A stretch of 64,000 nt of DNA from positions 62,001-126,000 of the forward strand of contig NZ_CANLNS010000006.1 of assembly GCF_947492715.1 (NCBI RefSeq), read 5' to 3'. Origin of the DNA: an uncultured Psychroserpens sp. GTDB taxonomy: Bacteria > Bacteroidota > Bacteroidia > Flavobacteriales > Flavobacteriaceae. The translations under genes and the position numbers were made by a program. Positions 8,716-17,794 of the stretch are shown one piece after another; the first letter of the stretch is position 1; every line of letters starts with the position of its first letter. Below the pieces are notes generated by a model. The model worked only from the letters and a program-made list of their open reading frames with translations, was not told the DNA's origin and did no database searches.

Positions 8716-11214
8716 ATGATTAAATCATTAGCTTTTCTCGTCACATTTCTATGTTCTGTCACAATTTCTGCTCAAAACCTACAATCTCCTTCTCAATTTT
8801 TAGGATACGATTTAGGCACAAAATTCTCAAGACATCATCAGGTAGTAGATTATTTCAAACATGTTGAAAGTCAAAAACCACTACAAGTTAAACTCGAAAC
8901 ATACGGTAAAACCAACGAAGGACGAACTTTAATGTTAGCCTTTGTTTCTTCCGAAGAGAATCTTAAAAACCTTGAAACCATAAGAACAAACAACCTTAAA
9001 AACGCAGGTCTGTTAGAAGGAAATCCTAGTTCTAACGATGTCGCTATTGTATGGTTAAGTTATAATGTTCACGGTAACGAAGCATCAAGTACGGAAGCCG
9101 CTATGAATACCATATATAAACTGCTCACTGAGAAAAAAGAGTATCTAAAAAACACAGTTGTTATCATAGATCCTTGCATTAATCCAGATGGTAGAGACCG
9201 TTATGTAAATTGGTATAATGAAACGGCAAGCCTACCTTATGATATCGATCAACAAGCTAGCGAACATCAAGAACCTTGGCCTAGTGGACGGCCAAATCAT
9301 TATTTATTTGATCTTAACAGAGATTGGGCTTGGGCAACTCAAGTTGAATCGGCATCTCGATTAAAAGCGTATAACAAATGGATGCCACATATTCATGTTG
9401 ATTTTCATGAGCAAGGCATTAACGAACCTTATTATTTTGCCCCTGCAGCCGAGCCGTTTCATGAAGTTATAAGTGACTGGCAGCGAGATTTTCAAACGCA
9501 AATAGGAAAAAACCACTCCAAATATTTCGATGCTGAAGGTTGGTTATACTTTACCAGAGAGCGTTTCGATTTATTATACCCTAGCTATGGTGACACCTAC
9601 CCAACCTATATGGGAGCCATTGGTATGACCTACGAACAAGGCGGTCATGGACGCGCAGGACTCGGGATTTTAAACGATGAAGGCGATGTTTTAACTTTAG
9701 TAGATCGATTAACACATCATACAGTAACAGGGTTATCTACAGTAGAAATTTCTTCAAAAAATGCTAAAAAATTAAATACGGAGTTCGCTAAATTCTTTGA
9801 TAATTCTAATCTCAAATATAAAAGTTATGTCCTACAAGGTCATAGAGATAAAATAAACCAACTAACAAAATTACTTGATAAACACGATATTAAATATGGC
9901 TATGGTTTAAACAGTAAAGTTAGTGGTTACAAGTACTCAACAGCAGCTCAAGGCCAAATGACGACATCTTCTAAGGATTTGATAGTGAGCACCAACCAAC
10001 CTAAAGGAAAAATGGTAAAGGTCTTATTTGAACCTAATACTAAATTAAGTGATTCTCTTACTTATGATATTACGGCATGGAGTGTTCCTTACGCTTATGG
10101 TTTAGATGCCATTGCAAGTAAAACTCCTGTTCAACAAACAGAGACTGGTTCTATACGCATACCAGCTTCAATAGTAGATCCTTCACCAACGGGTTACGTT
10201 TTAACATGGAATAGCTTACAAGATGCTCAGTTTTTAGCCGATTTATTAAAAAAAGGCATCAAAGTTCGGTTTACAGAAAAACCATTTACCGCTCAAGGCG
10301 AAACATTTAATAGAGGTTCACTAATTATTGTAAGAGGCGACAACAAAAAGGTTTCTAATTTTGATGCCATTGTAAAAGACGTGGCATCATCCCATGATCG
10401 CGTTTATAAAGCGGTGTCTTCTGGGTTTTCTAAATCTGGACCAGATTTTGGTTCGCCAGATATCAAATTGGTTAATCCTCCTAAAATTGCTATGCTCTCT
10501 GGAGATTACACTTCATCCTTAAGTTATGGAGAACTATGGCACTTTTTTGAACAACAGTTAAAGTATCCTGTCACATCAATTAATACCGATGATTTAAGTG
10601 GTACTAACTTGTCTAAATACAACGTCTTAATCATGCCTAATGGTTATTATGGTGGCCTATTAAATGACAATCTAATGACCAAACTCAAAACTTGGGTGCG
10701 TTCTGGAGGAAAACTCATTGCCATAGATGGTGCCCTTAATAGTTTTGCTGATAAGGAAGGTTTTGGATTAAAAAGAAATAAACCAGCAGATGCATCTGAA
10801 ACCGATAATGAAGATGCTAAACGCATCAAATATGCCGATCGAGAACGTGATTATACTAAAAACCTAATCACAGGAGCTATTTTTAAAACCGATGTAGATA
10901 ATACGCATCCAATGGCTTTTGGATATGATGATAACTATTTTACCTTAAAGTTAGGAAGTTCATCATATAGCTTATTAGATGGTGGCTATAATGTGGCATA
11001 TCTTGGGCAAAATCCTAAAAATGTATCTGGTTATGCCGGAAAAGACGCTCTAAAACGACTAGATAACTCATTGGTTTTTGGTGAACAGCGTATGGGTAGT
11101 GGAAGTATTATCTATTTAGTTGACAATGTAATGTTTAGAAGTTTCTGGGAACATGGAAAGCTCTTTTTTGTTAACTCCATTTTCTTTGTCAATAATAATT
11201 TAGTAGAATTATAA
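8716..11214 (+). CDS. Secreted M14-family zinc carboxypeptidase
   Basis: An 832-aa exported protein: signal peptide (MIKSLAFLVTFLCSVTISAQ) followed by an M14 carboxypeptidase domain. Zinc ligands HxxE appear at NVHGNEASS (His119, Glu122), a third His is likely in HIHVDFHEQG, and a conserved acidic segment is TYEQGGHGR. After about residue 330 there is a long C-terminal region with a glutamine-amidotransferase-like flavour (NVLIMPNGYYGGLL, VRSGGKLIAIDGAL), as seen in large Bacteroidota M14 proteins. No T9SS sorting domain is evident, so it is probably periplasmic. Peptide trimming or nutrient digestion is inferred. Confidence 0.9.
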   Translation: MIKSLAFLVTFLCSVTISAQNLQSPSQFLGYDLGTKFSRHHQVVDYFKHVESQKPLQVKLETYGKTNEGRTLMLAFVSSEENLKNLETIRTNNLKNAGLLEGNPSSNDVAIVWLSYNVHGNEASSTEAAMNTIYKLLTEKKEYLKNTVVIIDPCINPDGRDRYVNWYNETASLPYDIDQQASEHQEPWPSGRPNHYLFDLNRDWAWATQVESASRLKAYNKWMPHIHVDFHEQGINEPYYFAPAAEPFHEVISDWQRDFQTQIGKNHSKYFDAEGWLYFTRERFDLLYPSYGDTYPTYMGAIGMTYEQGGHGRAGLGILNDEGDVLTLVDRLTHHTVTGLSTVEISSKNAKKLNTEFAKFFDNSNLKYKSYVLQGHRDKINQLTKLLDKHDIKYGYGLNSKVSGYKYSTAAQGQMTTSSKDLIVSTNQPKGKMVKVLFEPNTKLSDSLTYDITAWSVPYAYGLDAIASKTPVQQTETGSIRIPASIVDPSPTGYVLTWNSLQDAQFLADLLKKGIKVRFTEKPFTAQGETFNRGSLIIVRGDNKKVSNFDAIVKDVASSHDRVYKAVSSGFSKSGPDFGSPDIKLVNPPKIAMLSGDYTSSLSYGELWHFFEQQLKYPVTSINTDDLSGTNLSKYNVLIMPNGYYGGLLNDNLMTKLKTWVRSGGKLIAIDGALNSFADKEGFGLKRNKPADASETDNEDAKRIKYADRERDYTKNLITGAIFKTDVDNTHPMAFGYDDNYFTLKLGSSSYSLLDGGYNVAYLGQNPKNVSGYAGKDALKRLDNSLVFGEQRMGSGSIIYLVDNVMFRSFWEHGKLFFVNSIFFVNNNLVEL

Positions 11215-11230
11215 AATTTAGTAACGACAT

Positions 11231-11268
11231 AAAAAAAAAGCTCAAGACTTGTTCTTGAGCTTTTTTTT
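11231..11268. terminator. Strong bidirectional terminator between M14 gene and argS
   Basis: Arms AGCTCAAGA and TCTTGAGCT form a perfect stem with a 5-nt loop, flanked by an A9 tract on one side and a T8 tract on the other. This is the standard architecture for intrinsic termination in both directions between convergent genes. Confidence 0.85.
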
Positions 11269-11284
11269 ATATCAACTTTTTAAA

Positions 11285-13069
11285 TTACATACGCTCTGGC
11301 ACATTAATACCAAGTAAACCAAAGGCATTTTTTATAACATTGGCCACTGTCTTAGATAATTCTACTCTAAATGCTTTTTCGGCAGTCGTATCAGCACCAA
11401 GAATTGATACATTCTGATAGAATGAACTAAACTCTTTTACCAAATCATAAGTGTAATTTGCTATAAGCGCAGGACTGTAATGATCCGCAGCATTTTGAAT
11501 AACTTCTGGAAACAATTCGATTTGTTTAAGTAATTCTTTTTCCTTGACATGTAGAACCAAATCGTTTAGATCTAATGTTTTGTTTGTTTCTATATCAGAC
11601 TTTCTTAAAATAGACTGTATCCTAGCATATGCCATTTGTATATATGGCGCTGCATTTCCTTGGAAATCGATGGATTCCTTAGGGTCAAATAAAATACGCT
11701 TTCTTGGATCGACCTTTAAAATAAAATATTTTAAAGCACCTAAACCAATTGTATTATAAAGTGCTTTCTTTTCATCATCAGAATAGCCATCTAATTTACC
11801 TAATTCTTCAGAAATTTCACCAGCTGTTTGTGCCATTTCATCAACCAAATCATCAGCATCTACAACAGTTCCTTCTCTACTTTTCATTTTTCCAGAAGGC
11901 AAATCAACCATACCATAGCTCAAATGATATAGGTTGTCCGCCCAATCAAAACCAAGTTTTTTGATAATTAAAAATAAAACCTGAAAATGATATTCTTGCT
12001 CATTTCCTACGGTATACACCATACCTCCAATATCAGGAAAATCCTTTACACGTTGAATTGCAGTTCCAATATCCTGAGTCATGTAAACAGCAGTACCATC
12101 ACTACGTAATACTATTTTTTCATCCAGTCCTTCTTCGGTAAGATCGCACCAAACAGAACCGTCTTCCTTTTTGAAAAACACTCCTGTTTTTAAGCCTTCT
12201 GCAACAAATTCTTTCCCGAGCAAATAAGTCTGACTTTCATAATATAATTTATCAAAATCAACACCAATATTTTTATAGGTGATATCAAAACCTTCATACA
12301 CCCAACCATTCATCATTTCCCATAAGGCAACAATCTCCTCGTCTCCAGATTCCCATTTTCTAAGCATGTTTTGAGCTTCAAGTAATAGAGGTGCATTCTT
12401 CTTCGCTTCCTCCTCTGCTTGACCATTTGAGATTAAGTCTTGAATTTGTTTTTTGTACTCCTTATCAAACTTTACATAGTAGTTTCCAACGAGCTTGTCT
12501 CCTTTTAAGCCAGATGATTCTGGTGTTTCACCGTTTCCAAAACGTTTCCAAGCTAACATACTTTTACAAATATGAATTCCTCTATCGTTTATAATTTGTG
12601 TTTTATAAACCTTTTTGCCAGATGCTTTTAAAATTTCAGAAACGCTATACCCTAAAATCACATTTCGAATATGTCCCAAATGCAAAGGTTTATTTGTGTT
12701 AGGTGAAGAATACTCTACCATCACAGCTTTCCCATTAGAATTCGTTTCGGCAAAACCATAAGATTCATTATCCTTTATACTATTGAAAAACTCCAAATAG
12801 TAGGCATCGTTAATTTCAACATTCAAGAACCCTTTAACAACGTTAAATCCTTTGACTTCTTGAACGTGATCTACCAAATATTCACCAATCTGTTCACCAA
12901 TTTGAACAGGGTTTCCTTTTACAACCCTCAGCATTGGAAATACTACTACAGTAATATCGCCTGCAAACTCTTTGCGAGTTGCTTGAAATTCTACCGATTC
13001 TAAGTCCGCATTAAAAACAGCTTTAACTGCCTGTTTTACATTGTGTGATAGTGTTTCCTGAAGATTCAT
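11285..13069 (-). CDS. argS: Arginyl-tRNA synthetase
   Basis: A 594-aa class I aminoacyl-tRNA synthetase charging tRNA-Arg. The N-terminal Arg-S additional domain spans about residues 1-100. The HIGH-like motif is in SSPNTNKPLHLGHIRN (HLGH 130-133). A KMSKS-like motif appears as GKMKSREGTVVDADDLV, and the C-terminal anticodon-binding DALR domain ends with the characteristic GLLGINVPERM. Length and order are typical. It lies alone on the minus strand with a good -7 promoter element just upstream. Confidence 0.97.
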   Translation of the reverse strand: MNLQETLSHNVKQAVKAVFNADLESVEFQATRKEFAGDITVVVFPMLRVVKGNPVQIGEQIGEYLVDHVQEVKGFNVVKGFLNVEINDAYYLEFFNSIKDNESYGFAETNSNGKAVMVEYSSPNTNKPLHLGHIRNVILGYSVSEILKASGKKVYKTQIINDRGIHICKSMLAWKRFGNGETPESSGLKGDKLVGNYYVKFDKEYKKQIQDLISNGQAEEEAKKNAPLLLEAQNMLRKWESGDEEIVALWEMMNGWVYEGFDITYKNIGVDFDKLYYESQTYLLGKEFVAEGLKTGVFFKKEDGSVWCDLTEEGLDEKIVLRSDGTAVYMTQDIGTAIQRVKDFPDIGGMVYTVGNEQEYHFQVLFLIIKKLGFDWADNLYHLSYGMVDLPSGKMKSREGTVVDADDLVDEMAQTAGEISEELGKLDGYSDDEKKALYNTIGLGALKYFILKVDPRKRILFDPKESIDFQGNAAPYIQMAYARIQSILRKSDIETNKTLDLNDLVLHVKEKELLKQIELFPEVIQNAADHYSPALIANYTYDLVKEFSSFYQNVSILGADTTAEKAFRVELSKTVANVIKNAFGLLGINVPERM

Positions 13070-13092
13070 TATGATACTTTTTTATAAGTCTG

Positions 13093-13100
13093 CAAAGATA
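13093..13100 (-). promoter_or_regulatory. argS -7 promoter element
   Basis: Minus-strand TATCTTTG matches TAnnTTTG and lies 24 bp upstream of the argS ATG. No convincing -33 TTTG partner was found. Confidence 0.45.
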
Positions 13101-13577
13101 GGTTTTTTATTAAAATTTAGGGATGCTCCAGAGCTTTAATTGATTCGATCTTAAATCACTGGAAACATCCTATATCTCATTGCAACGCAAAAAAAACATT
13201 TACCTACAACGCACTTATAGATTCAATTAGCATAAAATATTGATAATCAATAATTTAAATTTAAATAATCTGTAACATGCATTTCATCGATAAAAGTGTC
13301 GTTTTTCTATGTTTTTTGCCGTTTATCTATTCGTCGATAATTTTGTGAATTTCAATAGTCACTTTAACTAATTTATAGGCATTAAAACCTAAAAATTAGG
13401 GTTTCAGGCGCTTTTTATTCATTTTTGGTATTGCTATTAATCAAAGTCCCAAACGTTGATGAAACTTAATAATCAATCTTTAATGAGATTGGCATTATTA
13501 TTTAAACACTCTAACTATCCAACCCTAATGACGGTTTTGTGTGAAAATAGTTTTGCGATTAAAACTCTAATCAAAGT
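13101..13577. other. Intergenic stretch between argS and the TPR kinase, with a tandem motif
   Basis: About 480 bp without a gene between divergent argS and the histidine-kinase gene. Two near-identical 10-mers, GTTTTTCTAT (13301) and GTTTATCTAT (13321), repeat exactly 20 bp apart, and ATCGATAA-like words flank them on both sides (about 13286 and 13333). Repeats spaced by two helical turns suggest a regulator site upstream of the kinase. No RNA gene or ORF is recognisable. Confidence 0.35.
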
Positions 13578-15632
13578 ATGAAGCAGTTAATTACATTAGC
13601 TGTTTTATGTTCATCGTTCTTCTGTTTTTCACAAGCAAGCGAGATTGATAGTCTTACCCTGCGTTTATCTTTTCAAAAACAAGACTCATCTAAAGTAGAC
13701 ACCTCTTTGAGGTTAGTTAAAGCGCTCTATGAAGCTAAGAGTTACAAAAAGGCACTTACCTACATTGAAAATGCAGAACGTCTATCGAAATCTTTAAATC
13801 ATACCAAAGGTATTGCAGATATTAATTATTATAAAGCATTAATCTATGCTCAAAAAGATGATTATTACAACGCTATTGACGGTTATAACAGATCAAAGCG
13901 TTATTACATGCAACTTGGAGATACTTTAGGTATTGCCAAAGTAAACAACAGCATTGGTTTAATAGAAATTAAGCGTGGGAATTATACTGTTGGTTTAGAA
14001 AATTCATTGTCTGCGATTCAAACCTTTGAATCTAGAAATCTAAGAAAAGAATTAAGTTCGGCATATAACAATCTGGCCGAAGCCTATTACAATACAAAGC
14101 AAGTAGATAAGTCTCTTGAATTTAATATTAAAGCACTTAACATTAGAGAGCAACTGAGAGACAGTATTGGTATAAAAACATCCACTAGAAATATTGCATC
14201 ATTGTATTCTGAAAGAAAAGAACACAGAAAAGCAATTGAATACTATGAAAAAGTTCTAAAACTTCTAAACCCAAATACCGATCAAAAGTTAAAAGGTGAA
14301 ATTCTGCCACGCATTGGCGCAGAGTATCTTCAATTCAAAGATTACGTAAAAGCAAGACAATATTTGGTTGAAGGGTTGACTTTTAATAAGCAAAACAAAA
14401 ATCTGGACGGTACACTTAGAGCGTTAAACGCTATTGGAGACCTTAACATCCAGCAAAGAAATTATAGAACAGCTAAAGGTCAAATTGATGAGGCCTATGC
14501 TATTGCTACGACAATTGACAATAAACTCGAGTTGTTAAAAAACTACAAGCTACACAAAGAGCTAGACTCCATAAATGGTAAATTTCAAAATGCATTCTTT
14601 TGGCAGGGAAAATATTTCACCCTAAAGAGTGAACTTGACAAGGAAAATTCGCCTAAACTCCCTGTTATTACACAACCCATTGAAATTAAACCGCTCATTG
14701 AAAACCAAGAGGATTTCGATGCATTGGCTAAGCAACAAAAAGAAGATGAGGACGCTATCTTTGAAAAGCGATTGAAGGCAATTTCATATATTCTAGGAGC
14801 AGCATTCTTAATAGTATCGACCATACTTTTATTGATTTATCTAAAACGGAAAAACACTCTAAAATTTAATAGAGAACTGCAAGAAAAGAATGAAAAAATT
14901 AAAATTCAGAACACAGAACTGTCTAAAAAAACAACGCACCTCGAAGAAGTGAACAGTGTTAAAGACAGGCTTTTCTCGATTGTATCTCACGATTTAAAAG
15001 ACTCCATATCATCAATTAAAGGGTTTATCGATTTACTCAAAGAAGATGGAATTTCACGTGAAGAGTTCTATGATTTAGTTCCAGAATTAAGTGAAAACGC
15101 CGATAGTGCCTCACAATTATTATACAACCTCTTAAACTGGTCTAAATCTCAAATGCAAAATTTAGAGCCTAAGCCAGAACTATTCAATATACAAGAGGTT
15201 TTTCAAAATAAAATCAACTTAGTTGAACAAAAAGTTGAACAAAAGCGTATCGTACTTATTGATGAATCGCATCGCGACTTTATTTATGCAGATAAAAGTA
15301 TGATCGAAATTGTGATTCAAAACTTAATCACAAATGCAGTTAAGTTTACTCGAGTTGGAGATGTGATTACCGTATCTAATAGTGATCATGATGGTAAGAG
15401 TTTGATTTGTGTAGAAGACACTGGTGTTGGTATTTCTAGAGAAAACGTAGATAAATTGTTCCAGAATGGCACCTTTAGCACCCGAGGAACAAGTAACGAA
15501 AAAGGAACAGGTTTAGGATTAACAATTTGCAAAGAATTAGTAGAGCTCAATAAAGGTAGGATTTGGGTAGAAAGCACACTAAACGTTGGAACAAAATTTT
15601 ACGTTGAACTTCCAAAAATCAAGCCAGCTTAG
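13578..15632 (+). CDS. TPR-containing sensor histidine kinase (orphan)
   Basis: A 684-aa membrane sensor. It has a signal peptide (MKQLITLAVLCSSFFCFSQA), about seven TPR-like helical repeats over residues 30-330, one transmembrane helix about residues 402-421 (ISYILGAAFLIVSTILLLIY) and a short coiled coil. The HisKA domain carries the phospho-acceptor in FSIVSHDLKDSISSIKGF, and the HATPase_c domain shows the N box VIQNLITNAVKFT plus glycine boxes DTGVGIS and GTGLGL. No response regulator is adjacent, so it is an orphan kinase; its signal is unknown. The periplasmic TPR input is typical of Bacteroidota. Confidence 0.9.
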   Translation: MKQLITLAVLCSSFFCFSQASEIDSLTLRLSFQKQDSSKVDTSLRLVKALYEAKSYKKALTYIENAERLSKSLNHTKGIADINYYKALIYAQKDDYYNAIDGYNRSKRYYMQLGDTLGIAKVNNSIGLIEIKRGNYTVGLENSLSAIQTFESRNLRKELSSAYNNLAEAYYNTKQVDKSLEFNIKALNIREQLRDSIGIKTSTRNIASLYSERKEHRKAIEYYEKVLKLLNPNTDQKLKGEILPRIGAEYLQFKDYVKARQYLVEGLTFNKQNKNLDGTLRALNAIGDLNIQQRNYRTAKGQIDEAYAIATTIDNKLELLKNYKLHKELDSINGKFQNAFFWQGKYFTLKSELDKENSPKLPVITQPIEIKPLIENQEDFDALAKQQKEDEDAIFEKRLKAISYILGAAFLIVSTILLLIYLKRKNTLKFNRELQEKNEKIKIQNTELSKKTTHLEEVNSVKDRLFSIVSHDLKDSISSIKGFIDLLKEDGISREEFYDLVPELSENADSASQLLYNLLNWSKSQMQNLEPKPELFNIQEVFQNKINLVEQKVEQKRIVLIDESHRDFIYADKSMIEIVIQNLITNAVKFTRVGDVITVSNSDHDGKSLICVEDTGVGISRENVDKLFQNGTFSTRGTSNEKGTGLGLTICKELVELNKGRIWVESTLNVGTKFYVELPKIKPA

Positions 15633-15671
15633 TAATCATTTTTTGGTATCTTTCTAAAAAATAAATCAACT

Positions 15672-16304
15672 ATGCTACGTCAACTACTTCTATTACTTAT
15701 TGCAATATCTCTATTTAATTGTAAAAATGACACCTCAAATTCACAAGACAATTTGTCTTCCGAACACTTGTCAGAACTTTTCGCTCTAATGCAAGGCTCC
15801 TATAATTCTGAAATTCAATCCCAAGTAGACTCCACTTATTATAATATCTCACTTCATATGTATCCTATATGGAAAGACAAAGGAAATTTCTTGTATGTAG
15901 AACAGGCACTTAATTCTAAACAAGATCAACCTTATAGACAACGTATTTATGAGGTTACGCAATTAAATGATAGTGTCTATAGTTCTGCCATTTATACTAT
16001 TGAATACGATTCTTTATGGATAGGAAAATGGAAAACGCCAGAAGCATTTGATACGCTTAATTTAGACAAAGTCACCAAAAAGGAAGGCTGCGAAGTGCTA
16101 TTAAAACGACTGGAATCTAACTTATATCAAGGTGAAACTGGAGAAAAAACATGTGAGAGTACTCTTTATGGCGCATCTTATGCCACAAGTGAAGTAGAAA
16201 TTATGGAAGATAAAATCATTTCATGGGACAGAGGCTTTGATGACAAAGGTGATCATATCTGGGGCGCCGAAAAAGGAGGCTATATTTTTATAAAACTAGA
16301 CTAA
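15672..16304 (+). CDS. CpcT/CpeT-family lipoprotein
   Basis: A 210-aa protein with a lipoprotein signal (LLLLLIAISLFNCKNDTSN). Residues about 30-205 follow the CpcT/CpeT pattern: LFALMQGSYNSE, then LHMYPIWKDKGNFLYVEQAL, YRQRIYEV, and the GEKTC...YATSEVEIMEDKIISWDRGFD end. In cyanobacteria the family comprises phycobilin lyases. Here a bilin role is unlikely because no phycobiliproteins are expected, and the fold is probably used for another ligand. It ends overlapping the convergent ctlX by 4 bp. Confidence 0.75.
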   Translation: MLRQLLLLLIAISLFNCKNDTSNSQDNLSSEHLSELFALMQGSYNSEIQSQVDSTYYNISLHMYPIWKDKGNFLYVEQALNSKQDQPYRQRIYEVTQLNDSVYSSAIYTIEYDSLWIGKWKTPEAFDTLNLDKVTKKEGCEVLLKRLESNLYQGETGEKTCESTLYGASYATSEVEIMEDKIISWDRGFDDKGDHIWGAEKGGYIFIKLD

Positions 16305-17233
16305 GCCTTTGGTAAAAATACTTCTGCCATCATACAACGTGCACTCCCACCACCACAAGTTTCGATAGTTTCTAACGAACTTGACAAGATTGGACAAAAT
16401 TTTTCAATATCTGCAACTTGCTTAGGAGTTAAACTGTCATGAGCAGCTTTACTCATTACAAGATAACGCTGATTATTATGTCCTTTAACCTGCAACATAT
16501 TACCCGCAAAATGATGCATTTGTGTTTCAGAAATATCTATTATGGCTTTTCCGTCGGTTTTAAGGTGCTTAATAACATTCTTACGTTCCTTTTTATCATC
16601 AATAGTATCAAGACATATTACCGAGAATTTTTCAGCTAAACACATCATAACATTAGTATGATAAATGGGTAAGCGCTTACCATCTACCGTTTGATTTGCG
16701 GTGAATACAACAGGTGTATACTCGAAATCCTCGCAAAACTCAATAAATAACGATTCATCTGCTCTTGCAGACAAGGCACAATACGCCTTAGCATTCACAC
16801 GATCTAGAAGTAAACTTCCAGTACCTTCTAAAAAGATGTTCTCATCTTCAGCACTAGTATAATCAATAATGTTTTCAATTCTAAAACCTTCTTTTTCCAA
16901 GCGTAATAATACATCTTCTCGACGCTCTCTTCGTCTGTTTTCAGCAAACATCGGGTACAGACCCACATCACCATTTTCATGAAAACTCACCCAGTTATTA
17001 GGGAATATAGAATCTGGTGTATCTTGAGAAGCCACATCTTCCTCTACAATAACCTGAACACCAACGGCTCTTAATTTTGCAACAAAATCATCAAATTCCT
17101 TTTGAGCCTTAGCATTTATTTCGGCATTTTTTAAATTTAAATCTTCTTGGAAATAATTATTTACAGCCGTTTCTTCATTCATCCTAAAGTTCACAGGACG
17201 AATCATTAAAATTGTATTTGTAGTTTGTGACAT
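16301..17233 (-). CDS. ctlX: Citrulline utilization hydrolase CtlX-type (amidinotransferase fold)
   Basis: A 310-aa arginine-deiminase-superfamily enzyme. It starts MSQTTNTILMIRPVNFRMNEE, like CtlX proteins. The acidic and histidine catalytic regions are seen in SIFPNNWVSFH and LPIYHTNVMMCL, and the nucleophilic Cys is near the C-terminus in CGGGSARCMMAEVFLP (about Cys300). Family members hydrolyse guanidino or ureido groups of arginine or citrulline derivatives. Another member of the superfamily occurs at 45813-46727. A 14-bp perfect palindrome lies about 40 bp upstream of its start. Confidence 0.85.
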   Translation of the reverse strand: MSQTTNTILMIRPVNFRMNEETAVNNYFQEDLNLKNAEINAKAQKEFDDFVAKLRAVGVQVIVEEDVASQDTPDSIFPNNWVSFHENGDVGLYPMFAENRRRERREDVLLRLEKEGFRIENIIDYTSAEDENIFLEGTGSLLLDRVNAKAYCALSARADESLFIEFCEDFEYTPVVFTANQTVDGKRLPIYHTNVMMCLAEKFSVICLDTIDDKKERKNVIKHLKTDGKAIIDISETQMHHFAGNMLQVKGHNNQRYLVMSKAAHDSLTPKQVADIEKFCPILSSSLETIETCGGGSARCMMAEVFLPKA

Positions 17234-17272
17234 TTCAAAAAATTAAAGTGCCGTAAAATTAACTAATTTTAA

Positions 17273-17286
17273 TGTAGAATTCTACA
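17273..17286. promoter_or_regulatory. Perfect 14-bp palindrome upstream of ctlX
   Basis: TGTAGAATTCTACA is self-complementary. It overlaps the stop of the upstream 131-aa gene and sits 40 bp before the ctlX ATG on the same strand. An operator is possible; chance cannot be excluded. Confidence 0.35.
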
Positions 17287-17677
17287 TCGCACTTTTATTA
17301 TTTTGATTCATAAGTAACCAGTCTAAAGCATTCTGTCGCTCTCTAAATATTTTAATATTCCAATTGTTATGCTTATTAATATCCATAACAATTTGGGTGG
17401 CCATTTCTGCGCTCTGACTATAAACCACAACAGCTCTAAATGCAATAAAATCACTGAATTCGCCCATAGCTATCTGAGCTTCAAATGTATATGAATAGGC
17501 ATTTTCTTTATTAATGAGAAGAGAAATTGGTTTGTCTTTATCTAAATGAGATTCTAATAATTTTCGGTAAGCTGCAACCATTGACGCGTCAATTAAAACG
17601 CCTTCGTTTATAATGACTTCGGCTATGTGAGACTCTAGAATAGAAATCTTTCCGAAGGGTAAAATAAAAACTTTCAT
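17282..17677 (-). CDS. Conserved hypothetical protein, possible SpoIIAA/STAS-like fold
   Basis: A 131-aa soluble protein: strand-rich N-terminus (KVFILPFGKISILESHIAEVIINEG), then a helix-rich region (MVAAYRKLLESHLD), a LLINKENAYSYTF strand and a C-terminal helix FRERQNALDWLLMNQ. This alternation, and the ending 'ERQNALDWL', resembles small SpoIIAA/STAS-like proteins of flavobacteria. I do not recognise a named function. It precedes ctlX by 48 bp on the same strand and has its own TAnnTTTG element upstream (17703-17710). Confidence 0.65.
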   Translation of the reverse strand: MKVFILPFGKISILESHIAEVIINEGVLIDASMVAAYRKLLESHLDKDKPISLLINKENAYSYTFEAQIAMGEFSDFIAFRAVVVYSQSAEMATQIVMDINKHNNWNIKIFRERQNALDWLLMNQNNKSAM

Positions 17678-17702
17678 TTAGCTATTAGTTTAGAGGGATA
17701 AT

Positions 17703-17710
17703 CAAATTTA
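17703..17710 (-). promoter_or_regulatory. -7 promoter element for the 131-aa gene
   Basis: Minus-strand TAAATTTG fits TAnnTTTG and lies 25 bp upstream of the ATG at 17677, the same spacing as at argS. Confidence 0.4.
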
Positions 17711-17794
17711 AGTTAACTTTGAATGCTTTTGATTTTATAGCTATAAAGAAATAAACAACATATTAACAATTGATCTTATTCTTAAAATTTCTGT

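Noticed and set aside
15672-16304. Phycobilin lyase function for the CpcT/CpeT-like lipoprotein
   Set aside because: The protein is an exported lipoprotein in a flavobacterium without visible phycobiliprotein genes; only the fold family is supported.
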